Shown: in pieces, positions 48,622 through 60,371 of the stretch
Layout of the letters: every line of letters starts with the position of its first letter
Position numbering within the stretch: position 1 is the first letter of the stretch
Source of the DNA: Palaemon carinicauda
Taxonomy: Eukaryota; Arthropoda; Malacostraca; Decapoda; Palaemonidae
Reading direction: 5' to 3'
Assembly (NCBI RefSeq): GCF_036898095.1
Contig: NC_090763.1
Coordinates: 52,706,043 to 52,770,042 of the forward strand
Length of the DNA stretch: 64,000 nt
The notes under the pieces: model-generated
Database searches by the model: none
What the model was told of the DNA's origin: nothing
Seen by the model: the letters and a program-made list of their open reading frames with translations, nothing else
Made by a program: the position numbers and the translations under genes

Positions 48622-49029
48622 GGTGCTATTATAGTATGCTATCTACCGCCGATTTTGCTATCTACTGCTGATTTTGCTATCTACCACCCCTCTCTGACTA
48701 TAATATGATACCTATCATCAATCCCTAAGAATACGGTCTACTTGCTAATCCTCCTCTAATAAGGAGGATCACTACCGACTTGATAACCTAACCTAACCCA
48801 ACCTAACCTAACCTACAAACTGCTTATAATTATGCATCCATGTTGTCCTTTCAATAACTATTTTTAAACTATCATTAAAGTCCAATGAGGATAATATACT
48901 TGTGGTACGTAATCTGTTTGATAATCCTCATCAAACAGGAGGATTAACATTGACGGTAGATAACATACTTTGTGGTAGATACCATACTATAGTAGAAATT
49001 CGACGGTAGATAGCATACTATAATACCAC
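48622..49029. mobile_element. 408 bp MITE with 9 bp target duplication
   Basis: Inverted termini of ~27 bp: the left TATTATAGTATGCTATC is matched by the right GATAGCATACTATAATA. CTTACACCG flanks both sides (48613-48621 and 49030-49038), as in Mutator-like elements. The interior holds a CCTAACC-type run at 48784-48823. Confidence 0.85.
48784..48823. repeat. Interstitial CCTAA (TTAGG) run
   Basis: ACCTAACCTAACCC followed by AACCTAACCTAACCTA: about seven units of the arthropod telomere motif, slightly degenerate, inside the 408 bp MITE. Confidence 0.8.
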
Positions 49030-49039
49030 CTTACACCGT

Positions 49040-49983
49040 TTGAATTAAAACGGTAATGCTTTTAGGGGCTTTGGGATTCTTTGCTTGTTATCAGAATTAT
49101 TTTTTTTAATGGAAGTAAAAATACACTGTTTATTATCACTTTTTGGAGCACAAAATATTGAAAAAAAAAATTACAGCTTATTCTATGTATTGCTGTTTGT
49201 TAGTCCATCTACACTTTTAACATATGCCGTGAGGGTTTTGAGATTGACTTTGGATAATGTTCACCTTTATATAAGGTTTAAATGATTTTTCAGACGGACA
49301 GTTACCACTGTATTGTGGTATGGGCAGTAAGTTGTTATGCACATAGTATTGTATGCTTTATTTTGTCAGTCAAACGAATCAAGTGCCCTTAAAATATGCT
49401 GTTATTTCTTAGATGTGGTCAGTAATAAGAATTTTGAAGGTGATGTCGAAGGAAAGGAAATGGTTTTAATGAGATTGCCTGAAGCTATGGCATTTTTTCC
49501 TTTTAAAAAGGAAGTACAGTTCATGGATTGTAAATAAGAAATAAGATGTAACGAATGCATGGTCCCTTATAATCTCACCGCTAATTTTAACACTGTATTA
49601 TATTTAGTTCATTAGAGAATGGGTTTTTATACTAATTATTATTTATTAACCTCAGATGTAACTGAGTAGTATATCCAATTTCCTTTTTTTCCGGTGTTTG
49701 TGTATAGTCCCTGCAGGACAGGGATAAGGTGAGATATGACCTCACTTCTCTTCCTTCATTCATTCATTCATTCCTTAGTGCCGTATAGCTGGGGTGTTAT
49801 TTCTTATTTAGTTGAGTGAAGATACAATTTTGAAATTACTGGAAGTTAGTTTGGACAAATTCATTATTGCAACACAGTTATGTTCTGTGGACAAGTGTGA
49901 ATGTAACCAGTCAAGCTGTTTTAATTTATTTTTTCACATTTGATAAGAAAATTCCTGTCTTAACGATGATTAATGTTACTCCT
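49040..49983. other. No recognised feature
   Basis: AT-rich intergenic sequence with a short (CATT)n run at 49757-49775. No domain is recognised in the short open stretches. Confidence 0.5.
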
Positions 49984-49987
49984 TTAA

Positions 49988-50287
49988 CCCTTTTACCCCC
50001 AAAGGATGTACTGGTACGTTTCACAAAAGCCATCCCTTTACCCCCATGGACGTACCGGTACGTCCTTGCAAAAAAATGCTATAAAAATTTTTTTTTCATA
50101 TTTTTGAATATTTTTTGAGAAAATTCAGGCATTTTCCAAGAGAATGAGACCAACCTGACCTCTCTATGACAAAAATTAAGGCTGTTAGAGCAATTTAAAA
50201 AATATATACTGCAAAATGTGCTGGGGAAAAAATAACCCCTTGGGGGTTAAGGGTTGGAAATTTCCAAAGAGCCTGGGGGTAAAAGGG
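49988..50287 (+). mobile_element. TTAA MITE copy (+)
   Basis: TTAA at 49984-49987 and 50288-50291. Confidence 0.96.
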
Positions 50288-50415
50288 TTAATGTTACTCC
50301 TTTAATACTCATTTTCACTTTACAGTACTTTTTTTTTCTTTTTATTTTAATGATGATTAATGTTACTCCTTTAATACTCATTTCCACTTTACAGTACTTT
50401 TTTTTTCTTTTTTTG
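50288..50415. repeat. ~65 bp tandem duplication next to a MITE
   Basis: TTAATGTTACTCCTTTAATA through TTTACAGTACTTTTTTTTTC occurs at about 50288-50345 and 50357-50410. The first 15 bases also precede the MITE, at 49970. Confidence 0.85.
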
Positions 50416-50813
50416 TAACACTGTACTTTTGGTCAGTTTCCTCTAACCAAATTTGTGATATTCTCTAACTTATTAATTGTAATCTTTTTTTCTATTTCAT
50501 GAAGTACATTGTAGCCAAGTTATTTTGTCCACCATATTCACTAACCCAGATCTTTCCCCTCATAACTGTCTTGGATATATGTTAATACAAAAGAATCTCA
50601 ACAATATCTAAAGTTAACCAGTTAAGTTATTCATAAAAGTAATTTTTTTTGCATATGGAAACTGTCTCTTAACATTACTGTAGTTGTGGCATTAATTTTA
50701 TAAATCACATAGGTATGCAATTTTATGTGTTATTTATTCCAGCTTCCAAAAATCTTCATTAATTTTTTTTATTTAGACGTTTTCTTGCGTTTAATATAAT
50801 TAATCCATTCAAC

Positions 50814-51008
50814 TATAGTCCATTTCTTTTAGCGATGCATATTTGCACCGACTCGCAGCGGTGCCCTTTTAGCTCGGAAAAGTTTCGTGATCGCTGATTG
50901 GTTGGAATTATCTCGTCCAACCAATCAGCGATCCGGAAACTTTTCCGAGCTAAAAGGGCACCGCTGCGAGTCGGTGCAAATGTGCATCGCTAAAAGAAAT
51001 GGACTATA
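50814..51008. mobile_element. Full-length palindromic (foldback) MITE, TA target
   Basis: Arms 50814-50905 and 50917-51008 pair over 92 nt with about three mismatches around an 11 nt loop. The ends read TATAGTCCATTTC and GAAATGGACTATA, consistent with a TA duplication (Tc1/mariner type). The arms contain CCAACCAATCAGCG. Confidence 0.9.
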
Positions 51009-51009
51009 G

Positions 51010-52232
51010 ATCTGACTACTGTCTTTTCTGAAGGTTTTAAGTGTCGTGTGTTCAATTGCAGTGTCAGAGAGATATATCCTAAGTTGGTGCTTTTATTGAC
51101 TGTCATACCTACACTCTGTCTATATATTATCTTATAGTTTACTGTAATGTATTGTATCGTACCAATACAAAATGTAATTGACAGTTACATTATACTATAT
51201 TTGTGATACCGTAGTTTATTTTACAAATTTGCTTTATTGCATATAACCACTGGTTGCTTGGGCTTTATCTATGGATAACTCTATGAATTATTGGCCAGGT
51301 ACAGTATTTGTATGGGTGCTCAGTAACTTGAGTGAGATTATTATCCGCCTTTGTTCTGGTTATTTATAAGTGTTTATTTTTGACGTATAAAACTATATGT
51401 TTTTGCAGATGGATGACTGTAATTTGATAAAGTGCATTTGTTCTTTCTGTAGGTTATTTATTGTCTCAATTAATATGGCTTTATCTTTTATTTATTCCTC
51501 TATTTATTTTTTATTTTAAGTAGTACTTGCACTTATTTTCTTTGGCTTTTCTTATATTTTGTAAGCAAAAATAGTTTATAGCAGAAATTTAATTAGAAGG
51601 TTTTATTAAAGACTGGATTTTTTTTTATAGTAGAAACAGATGTGTGAAGATGTTTCAAGTGATTCAAAATGTCGAAAAAATTTTCGATTTTAACTTTGCT
51701 TTTATTTTGCGACACTTTTATGACCACCTTAAATTTCATATAGTGGTATCTTCACGCTGCAACTAACCAGCTTTATTTAAGTAACATACAGTGTATACTT
51801 ACGATATACAGTCTAGTGCATCACTTTTCTACTTTTAAAACAAGATCAAGTCACATTCCTCAAAGCTACTACGTAATATTACTGTAATTGATCACGGAAG
51901 AATGAGTGTAATGACACATCTTGTTGTAGAGCTTCTTGTGAAGCTTCTAAAATGAAAAAAACGTCTTGAATAAAAGATAAAATTTTCATAATCTCCCTCC
52001 AGCTGGGCCATGCTATTATATATGTTGACAGTTTTCTAATTGTGTATTATGATCGTTTGGTTTTGAGATCATGAAATGGACGATGCTTGTATAGTGTGAA
52101 ATATCAGTGATTGTGCAATTGAACTTTAGTCTGAGTTGTGTGATTATTTTGATATCAAATATGAATAAGAAATAACTAAAGTTGTGTAAGAAAAGTTTTC
52201 GTTAGGGTTTTTTTGTATTTGTTAAAAACACT
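51010..52232. other. No recognised feature
   Basis: AT-rich intergenic or 3' UTR sequence; a possible polyA signal AATAAA at about 51968. Confidence 0.4.
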
Positions 52233-52580
52233 TTAACCCTTTTACCCCCAAAGGACGTACTGGTACGTTTCACAAAAGCCATCCCTTTACCCCCATGGAC
52301 GTACCGGTACGTCCTTGCAAAAAAATGCTATAAAAAATTTTTTCATATTTTTTATAATTTTTTGAGAAACTTCAGGCATTTTTCAAGAGAATGAGACCAA
52401 CCTGACCTCTCTATGACAAAAATTAAGGCTGTTAGAGCAATTTAAAAAAAATATACTGTAAAATGTGCTTGGAAAAAAATAACCCCCTGGGGGTTAAGGG
52501 TTGGAAATTTCCAAATGGCCTGGGGGTAAAAGGGTTAATTGATCATATACAATCAGCCACTGTGTAGTACAGCATTGCAA
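52201..52580 (+). repeat. Paralogous segment with MITE (filled site)
   Basis: GGTTTTTTTGTATTTGTTAA and ACACTTTAA precede the MITE, and GATCATATACAATCAGCCAC follows it. The same flanks are contiguous at 53955-54030. Confidence 0.93.
52237..52534 (+). mobile_element. TTAA MITE copy (+) with known empty site
   Basis: TTAA at 52233-52236 and 52535-52538. The paralogue at 53987-53990 has a single TTAA and no insert. Confidence 0.97.
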
Positions 52581-53010
52581 TATTGGCTTACAGCAAGTAT
52601 GAATCATATGCTGTATATATCTGCTACGTTTTAGCTTCTATCTCTCTCTCCCAATCTTTTGTTGTCAATAGTAATAAGGAAAAAGGTGAGGAACTGTGCA
52701 AAAGGCATTTCATATTGAAATAGATTCCATGTAAGATTTGTGAGGTGTTGGAAAATTTATTATCTAAATGAGTTTGTGTGAAGTAACAGTTTAACGAACT
52801 CTTCCATTTGATGGGTTTTTTGTGAAGTTTAAATACTGGATAAGTTTTCTCTAAATGTTCATAAATAAGAGTAACTCTTTTTGCAGAATAGATAATAGCC
52901 TACAATGTAAGCTAGTAAATCATAGTTATGCATTCTTTGAAATATATGCACAGTAAGACAGCAAAGATGGTGGAAATAAATTAAGGTCTATTTAACCTAC
53001 ATTTACTTCA
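52581..53010. other. No recognised feature
   Basis: AT-rich intergenic sequence. Confidence 0.5.
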
Positions 53011-53014
53011 GTAA

Positions 53015-53298
53015 CCCTTTTACCCCCAAAGGACGTACTGGTACGTTTCACAAAACTCATCCCTTTACCCCCATGGATGTATCGGTATGTCCTTGCAGAA
53101 AAATGCTATAAAATTTTTTTTTTTCATATTTTTGATAATTTTTTGAAAAGAGAATGAGACCAACCTGACCTCTCTATGACAAAAATTAAGGCTGTTAGAG
53201 CAATTTTAAAAAAATATATTGCAAAATGTGCTGGGGAAAAAATAACCCCTTGGGGGGTTAAGGGTTGGAAATTTCCAAAGAGCCTGGGGGTAAAAGGG
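53015..53298 (+). mobile_element. TTAA MITE copy (+), internal deletion
   Basis: GTAA on the left and TTAA on the right; about 20 bp around TCAGGCATTTTCCA are missing. Confidence 0.93.
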
Positions 53299-53302
53299 TT
53301 AA

Positions 53303-53954
53303 CTTCCATTTCAGTAGTACAATTTACCTCACCCCTCCTTATGACAATTTACCAAAAAAAACTTGAATTACCCAGTTATTGAATTATTAGATGTTTGAAT
53401 TATTTCCAGCACAAGGTCTTTGTACTTTTTATTATATTCATAATGGAGATATTTTTGTTCATTTCATTTTTTCCACATGCTTGATTTTATCAATGTATGG
53501 TATTTATATTTTTTTTTATAAAAAAAAATTAGTGTCTTGTGAAGTTTTATAAAGATATGATGAATTATTGAGTTTGTTTTTTATAGTTTGTTAGTACTTT
53601 ATTTTACATACTGTGTAACATTGTTTTTTTATAGTTTGTTAGTAGCACAGTACTTTATTCTACATACTGTGTAACATATATTTCAGTTTAAAGGATAACA
53701 TAGGCTAATTGATGATATATGCTAGTATCATATATTGCTAGAAAAGTGAGAGAAATGTTAGCTGAATGTTGAAAACTTCTCTTACTTCACTTAAAAACTG
53801 ACATTTCTGTACTGATGCTTCTCTGTTATTTAGATTTCATAGCATAAAAAACAAAAAGTTTTATCGTGTTTATATTTGAAGGATGGGGTCACCTATTCTC
53901 ATATTTCAAGTAAACCTCTATACTTTATATTACTTTTTTTTTAAAAAAAGCTTT
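53303..53954. other. No recognised feature
   Basis: AT-rich. A ~50 bp segment (TTTTTATAGTTTGTTAGTA through ACATACTGTGTAACAT) is repeated at about 53576-53622 and 53624-53680. Confidence 0.5.
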
Positions 53955-54030
53955 TATTAGGGTTTTTTGTATATGTTAAAAACACTTTAAATGATCATAT
54001 ACAATCAGCCACTGTGTAGTACAGCATTGC
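53955..54030 (+). repeat. Paralogous segment without MITE (empty site)
   Basis: Contiguous match to both flanks of the MITE at 52237-52534, with one TTAA at the join. Confidence 0.93.
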
Positions 54031-54223
54031 AAAATTTCGGCCGATTTTCGGGCCAAAAATTTTTTAGAAAATTTCGGGCCGAAAATTTTTCCGAAAATTA
54101 ATCATTGCGTCATTATCATTGGAAGGCAGTGTTGCACAATTTTGGTTGGATATTTGTCACCTTAAGAAATTACTTAATGAATTGTTTGTTTTATTTGTTA
54201 ATTTTTTACTTATACATATTTAA

Positions 54224-54526
54224 CCCTTTTACCCCCAAAGGACGTACCGGTACGTTTCACAAAAGCCATCCCTTTACCCCCATGGACGTATCGGTACGTC
54301 CTTGCAAAAAAATGCTATAAAAATTATTTTTTTCATATTTCTGATAATTTTTTGAGAAAATTCAGGCATTTTCCAAGAGAATGAGACCAACCTGACCTCT
54401 CTATGACAAAAATGAAGGCTGTTAGAGCAATTAAAAAAAAATATATACTGCAAAATGTGCTGGAGAAAGAATAACCCCTTGGGGGTTAAGGGTTGGAAAT
54501 TTCCAAATACCCCGGGGGTAAAAGGG
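54224..54526 (+). mobile_element. TTAA MITE copy (+)
   Basis: TTAA at 54220-54223 and 54527-54530. Confidence 0.96.
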
Positions 54527-54698
54527 TTAACCAGTCTGACTCAGAGAATTTGCTATATTTATGCAGCGGAGTAAGTGCATGCTTAAGAAAAAAAATAACA
54601 AACATGAAATAATCACAAACAATATGTAGTAGCAACACAGTAAACAAAATGAAGTACTGTACTGTTTTAATAACACGCTTAAAAGTGTAGCATGTTAT

Positions 54699-55008
54699 CC
54701 CTTTTACCCCCAAAGGACGTACTGGTACATTTCACAAAAGCCATCCCTTTACCCCCATGGACGTACCGGTACGTCCTTGCAAAAAAAATGCTATAAAAAT
54801 ATTTTTTTTCATATTTTTTATTTTTGTTTGAGAAAATTCAGGCATTTTCCAAGAGAATGAGACCAACCTGACCTCTCTATGACAAAAATTAAGGCTGTTA
54901 GAGCAATTTAAAAAAAATATACTGCAAAATGTGCTGGGAAAAAAATAACCCCTTGGGCCCTTGGGGGTTAAGGGTTGGAAATTTCCAAATACCCCGGGGG
55001 TAAAAGGG
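54699..55008 (+). mobile_element. TTAA-family MITE copy (+) flanked by TTAT
   Basis: TTAT on both sides (54695-54698 and 55009-55012) in place of TTAA. Ends and body are otherwise normal, with a small duplication of CCCTTGGG near 54950. Confidence 0.94.
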
Positions 55009-55208
55009 TTATAAACTTGAATAAACACTAGGAAGAGAAAGTTTAAAAGTTTTTTCTGTACACTATTATTAAACATGAATCACTGTCAGTGTTTATAAAC
55101 TTAATCCACCTTGAGCACAATAATGAAATACAGCGTCATTAAACATGAATTAATATTAGTGCTTTAAACTAAAATTTCCATCTTTGATGGCGTAAAAGTT
55201 GCACAGAT

Positions 55209-55462
55209 ATATCGCTCGCTTGCGACAACGACGTCATAACTCAAAAAAATTTATTTTTGAGTTGTCCATATAGACATATTCATCTTCAAATGCTAATATT
55301 TTTGGCAAAAGTGTCATAATTGTAGCAAAAAAATTGATCGCTAGAGACGCTAAATGTCCTAACGACATACATTAATATGAGTGTGTTTTAATTGATTAAA
55401 ATGGCTCTCCTGAAAAATAGCTGTTTTTGAGTTATGACGACGACGTCGCAAACGAGCGATAT
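55209..55462. mobile_element. TIR element (MITE) with ~39 bp inverted ends
   Basis: The left end ATATCGCTCGCTTGCGAC with GTCATAACTCAAAAA is inverted at the right as TTTTTGAGTTATGAC with GTCGCAAACGAGCGATAT. ~254 bp, non-coding. Target duplication not clear, probably TA. Confidence 0.85.
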
Positions 55463-55520
55463 TAGAAGCACCAACATTTCAGCTGGGCATACTGTACTGT
55501 ACTCTAAAAAAAATTTGAGT

Positions 55521-55700
55521 TCATTTTAAAAAGAGCCAAAAGATTAAGCTACAATTCACAATCGCAATTAATAATTTATATTCATTTCAAAAAGAGCCAG
55601 AAGAATAAGCTACAATTCACAATCGCAATTAATAATTTATACATTTCAAAAAGAGCCAAAAGAATAAGCTACAATTCACATGCGCGATTAATAATTTATA
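55521..55700. repeat. ~62 bp tandem repeat, three units
   Basis: The unit includes AAAAAGAGCCAAAAGA, AAGCTACAATTCACA and ATTAATAATTTATA. Units differ at few positions. Confidence 0.92.
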
Positions 55701-55743
55701 TAAGTTTTCAACTTGTACATAAAAACTATGGTAGGCTAGAAAA

Positions 55744-56032
55744 CATACATACATATACCAAGGCACTTCCCCCAATTTTGGGGGGTAGCCGACATCAACA
55801 AAGAAACAAAAACAAAAAGGGGACCTCTACTCTCTACGTTCCTCCCAGCCTAACAAGGGACTCAACCGAGTTCAGCTGGTACTGCTAGGGTGCCACAGCT
55901 CAACCTCCCACATTATCCACCACAGATGAAGCTTCATAATGCTGAATCCCCTACTGCTGCTACATCCGCGGTCATCTAAGGCATCGGAGGCAGCAGCAGG
56001 GCCTACCGGAACTGCGTCACAATCACATACTC
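55744..56032 (-). mobile_element. LINE 3' UTR with (TATG)n tail
   Basis: Same family as 36575-36840. It extends further, to GGCCTACCGGAACTGCGTCA, the inverse of the 'TQFQ stop' end seen at 5440. Confidence 0.85.
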
Positions 56033-56428
56033 ATGCAAAATATAAAATAGTGAGGAGAAAAGTAAACACTTGAGTTGACTGCATTTTAATTATTTAAGCA
56101 GCATTCATGGGAAGTTAACAACTAGAATCGACAGACATTGCTAGCTACTGTAGTAAACATTTCTAGTAACAATTTTTATCATATACAGTATCTGTATTCC
56201 TAATAGTTTTTGTTTGAATATTTTTCTATAGTCTGAGATTTGCAATACTGTGCTATACCAGGTTTTCAAGATTTCGTTCTGTACAAATAGATGTGTTATC
56301 TCAATAGCAGTAGAGTGAGATCAGCTTACAAAACCTATTGGATATGAAAGTGTCATCACTAATTGTTGGTTCTTAAAGATCACACAAAATCATTAACGAA
56401 AGATAAATATAAACGTAATCCTGAAATA
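56033..56428. other. No recognised feature
   Basis: AT-rich intergenic sequence. Confidence 0.5.
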
Positions 56429-56432
56429 TTAA

Positions 56433-56732
56433 CCCTTTTACCCCCAAAGGACGTACTGGTACGTTTCACAAAAGCCATCCCTTTACCCCCATGGACGTAC
56501 TGGTACGTCCTTGCAAAAAATTGCTATAGCAAATTTTTTTTTCATATTTTTGATAATTTTTTGAGAAATTCAGGCATTTTCCAAGAGAATGAGACCAACC
56601 TGACCTCTCTATGACAAAAATTAAGGCTGTTAGAGCAATTAAAAAAAAATATACTGCAAAATGTGCTGGGGAAAAAATAACCCCTTGGGGGTTAAGGGTT
56701 GGAAATTTCCAAAGAGCCTGGGGGTAAAAGGG
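56433..56732 (+). mobile_element. TTAA MITE copy (+)
   Basis: TTAA at 56429-56432 and 56733-56736. Confidence 0.96.
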
Positions 56733-57239
56733 TTAACATTGAATGAGAAAATATGCATTTTATTGCAGGATTCTGAATTGAATAAATTTTCAGTGCACTT
56801 AGTACAGAAACTAACAAATAATAACCTCTGAAAATGAAAGAGCCAAGTTACTGAATTGTGATTCAAAATATTTGTTTTCCTAGTAGCTATACAGTAAATA
56901 CAGTAAAATGTTTCTGAGGTGTGGTAGGTAAGAGGGAGGAATAGGTAATGACTCTGTAGCCTTTTGTTTTCTTGATTTATAAGGAATTGATCTATATTTT
57001 TGGGGGTATTATTCCTCCTCTTGTCATTAAAATTTGTCCTATATGGAAGGAATGCATCTTCGACAGAACAGTAAACTTTTAGACAGTTTTGCAAAATGCT
57101 CGGATATAGGATCCTAAAAGATTGGCACACTGATAATTGATAAAAACAATGCTGTATTTGGTTAATCTTGAAGTTCCCTGGTTTTGTATTCTTAAAATTT
57201 TAGTTGTTTCCTCAACTCCAAAATTTGTTGTTAGTTGCT

Positions 57240-58880
57240 TGTGAGCTTGAGGCAGTCGACTCTCCCAAAACTTCTTTTTTCAACTGGATCTCGTGTTTCT
57301 TACAAAGGGATAATAATTTCTTCAATATGACTTTTACTATCTTATCACAAAACCTTTAAAATCATGAACGAATTGAGGGCACAGTTTCTTCCTTTCACTA
57401 TTCATTGTTGCTTAATTCACTTTGATCTAAGAAGAACTGATATTATGGTAGGCCTTCCAAAACTCACAAATGTTCACGCCGCTACCTGCCGAAGTAACAT
57501 TAACTGCCTGATGCAAGGTACATCATAGGTAGTACCGCTTGGTCCATGGATTGAATGAGAGATGTAATGTTTTGTAACAAGGAACAACATTCACAGATGG
57601 GTCCATGGGATTTTTGGGATGTCCAGGTGCATTATCTAGGACTGCCGACACCGAGGAAGGCCAATCCCCTCCCAAAATTAAAATCCACATTACTGGAAAA
57701 GCACAAATGCCCGGTACTGAAAAAAAGCTGTCAAAACAAACTATGGTACTTAACATTGGTAAAGGTGAAGTAGCAGCATCAGACATGATGAATTAACGCC
57801 CAACACGGGAAAAACACCGAAAGCACAAATAATACGACACTGCAGGCAAGTCCAAAACAGAAGGATGACCTAGAGGGCGCTCGTGTTGGGTGACGGGGCG
57901 TGGTCCAAGTGTGGTTTCTGGGGCCTTTGTTACGGCCCTTCCCTTTGATGAAGTAATTATTTAAATGGAAGACAGCCTGTGAATAGTGGTTTTCACACGC
58001 CCCTGATGTATACACGACACCCACGAGGTGCTCGCGCGAGGGTAGTAACCTCTGCATTCCATGCTTTTATCTTTCTCTGGTATATTAGGAAGATTTATAT
58101 CAGAAAAGTGTATAGAAGGACTCTTTTCACCGGGCGTCACAGGTCTCTCCCTAGAAATAGATTTTTCTTTCGTCAAAATCCCTTTTTTTGCCTTGCAGTA
58201 TTCCTTGACTGCTGGTATAAAATAGCCAATGAACCATTCTTCAAGAATGGGGATGGTTACGTGTGCCTTTGGATTAGCCACCCAAATGACAGGATGCATT
58301 GACTATGTGATGTGACAAGTGATTGAGGGCATGGTAGACTAACAACAGCTTCAGTTTGAAATTGCCAGTGATGTCACCTTCTAACATTAGTGTTAGCCTA
58401 CCTTTGGGTACTTTGTACTGTGGCAGCATTGTTTTTTCTTCCTTTGCAATAAGTGAGCAATTCAGGATTCTCTTCTAAATTTATTAAACACCCATGCTTG
58501 CAGCAAATGAAGTGTCCTTTTCATCTGGAGTGTTTTTATGTAGGTCCTCAAACAAAGACTTGGATTTTTCTTTGGATCACATTTGGCTCCTTGGAATCTA
58601 TTCATGTGTTTGCCCATTGACCCAAAGAGATAATTAGTGTTCCATTTCACTATAAATTATGCCTCTCTTAACGTTGATGGTGCGAATTTTAAATGACAGA
58701 GCCTTTTCAATAACATATTGAACAGTATAGTTTTTGTAATGGATATTGTTGTCTATCCAGGCCTGAGGTGCATGCAATGGACGTCCCTTTTTCATATCTC
58801 TTGATCCTGTCCAAAATATCTTCCATCATTATAACATGATGCTTGGATTCCCTACCTATACTTTTCTTGGTATCCCTTGC
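57240..58880 (-). pseudogene. Tigger/pogo-like transposase pseudogene (DDE), interrupted
   Basis: On the minus strand the upstream part (58880-58450) weakly resembles the N-terminal DNA-binding region ('ILDRIKRYEKGTSI'). At 58300-58190 it reads 'HPVIWVANPKAHVTIPILEEWF' and 'FIPAVKEYCKAKKG', just before the catalytic core. After a nested repeat (58190-57843) and about 190 bp of uncertain origin, it resumes with 'AVLDNAPGHPKN', the DNAPGH box carrying the second catalytic Asp of JRK/Tigger transposases. Remnants 'PWTKRYYL', 'CEFWKAYHNI' and 'ATMNSERKKLCPQFVHDFKGF' follow to 57300. Frameshifts and stops throughout; inactive. Confidence 0.8.
57843..58190. repeat. Interspersed repeat, second copy, nested in Tigger
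   Basis: Matches 21743-22092 in the same orientation with few differences, and lies within the transposase coding sequence. Confidence 0.8.
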
Positions 58881-59370
58881 TAAAATTCAGAAGGATTGTT
58901 AAGATTCTAAAGGATAAATTCAATGCGTACGCACAACGAAAGAGAAAACTCATAAACAACTAACAAACTCAAGTGCTAGACTAGAACAATTATAATTCTT
59001 GTTTTTGAGTTATCAATGAGGTATTTTAGCTTATTTTTATTTTATCTTAAACAGTCACAGATTAAGCAAATCATACTGTTAACAACCATTCACACAAATA
59101 AATTGTTCAACTTAACGAAGTGGTGAAGCCAACAGTCATTCAGTCGAAATGGAGTACATGCCTGAACATGTACTGTATGTTTTCTAGAAGGATAGAAACC
59201 AAATTTTTAGACTTAGCATTGTTTTCCTTTACATAAGCCTATACGTATTTATGATATTTTCTGTGAACGATATCGTATGCTACAGTGTACAGTACCACTA
59301 ATTTCATGTTGAATGTAGGCTTTGTATTTACTAATTTTATAAATAGAATTTTGTTTTGTTTTGTTTTTAT
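58881..59370. other. No recognised feature
   Basis: AT-rich; nothing recognised. Confidence 0.5.
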
Positions 59371-59371
59371 A

Positions 59372-59530
59372 GCAATTTTTCTTCATTACTGCGCGAAGGA
59401 GACCGACGTTAGGTCGCTCAAAAGCATAAAATGTGGATTTTAATTTTGTATTAAATATTCATTACTGCGCGAAGGAGACCGACATTAGGTCGCTCAAAAC
59501 CATAAAATTTTAATTTTGTATTAAATATTT
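59372..59530. repeat. ~80 bp tandem duplication
   Basis: CATTACTGCGCGAAGGAGAC and TTAGGTCGCTCAAAA, each followed by an AT-rich spacer ending TTGTATTAAATATT, occur twice (about 59383-59459 and 59459-59528). Confidence 0.92.
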
Positions 59531-60367
59531 AAGGATGAATAACCCAAAGTTGGAACTGACGAAAGTCCAACCAACGTAAAGAATGGTATTATTGTATTGC
59601 TTATCCATTTTAAATATAGTAGTGCCTCGGGTTACGAGTGTAATTAGTTCTGATAGCGAGCTTGTAACTTGAAATGATAGTATGCTAAACCCATTTTTCT
59701 CATAGGAAATAAAGGAAATTCCATCGATGCGTTCCACGCTTCCATAAATGCACATATACACTAACTTTTAAACGTTTTGTAGTGGTAACTATAGTACAAA
59801 TTATAACCCCTAACATCAAAAAATAATCAAGATTAATAATTCACAATAAAAGATAGATATAACTGACAAATTAACTTGAACTTTACCTTTGAGGAGAGTC
59901 GTGGTTGGCGTAAGGGAGAAGAGAGGAGGGGAACGCGATTACTGCTTGGAAGGAGAATCTCCCTCCATGAGAACGATTGGGAAAATATTGAGTGTGTTCT
60001 CTCTCTTAAACAACGCTCACTCACTAATTGAAACTTAATTTACATTTTATGGCAACTTGGTCATCATTTTTTACTCTTATTGACATGGAATCTGTCTAGA
60101 GACCACTGCTTTTGTCTTTTCTTTAAAATGGCATAGAAAAGAGACACTGGATTGTTGATAAATAGATTTGCTGCTTGCCCTACCAAAGCCTTATCTGAGT
60201 GAACACTGCGAGTGGCGTATGGGCACCGTGTGACTGCTTTCCTTGCGTAATTACAGTATGTTGTTCGTACTTTTCCACTAAAACACTTGCAACCAAATAC
60301 AAATTTTATTAAGGATTTATTCATATTCCAATTTTCTTGAACGTTAGTCCTTATGCGAAAGGTTATA
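59531..60367. other. No recognised feature
   Basis: Short open stretches only; no domain recognised. Confidence 0.5.
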
Positions 60368-60371
60368 TTAA

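Noticed and set aside
48784..48823. Possible chromosome end or telomere fusion
   Set aside because: The CCTAA run is short, degenerate and inside a MITE with normal flanks on both sides.
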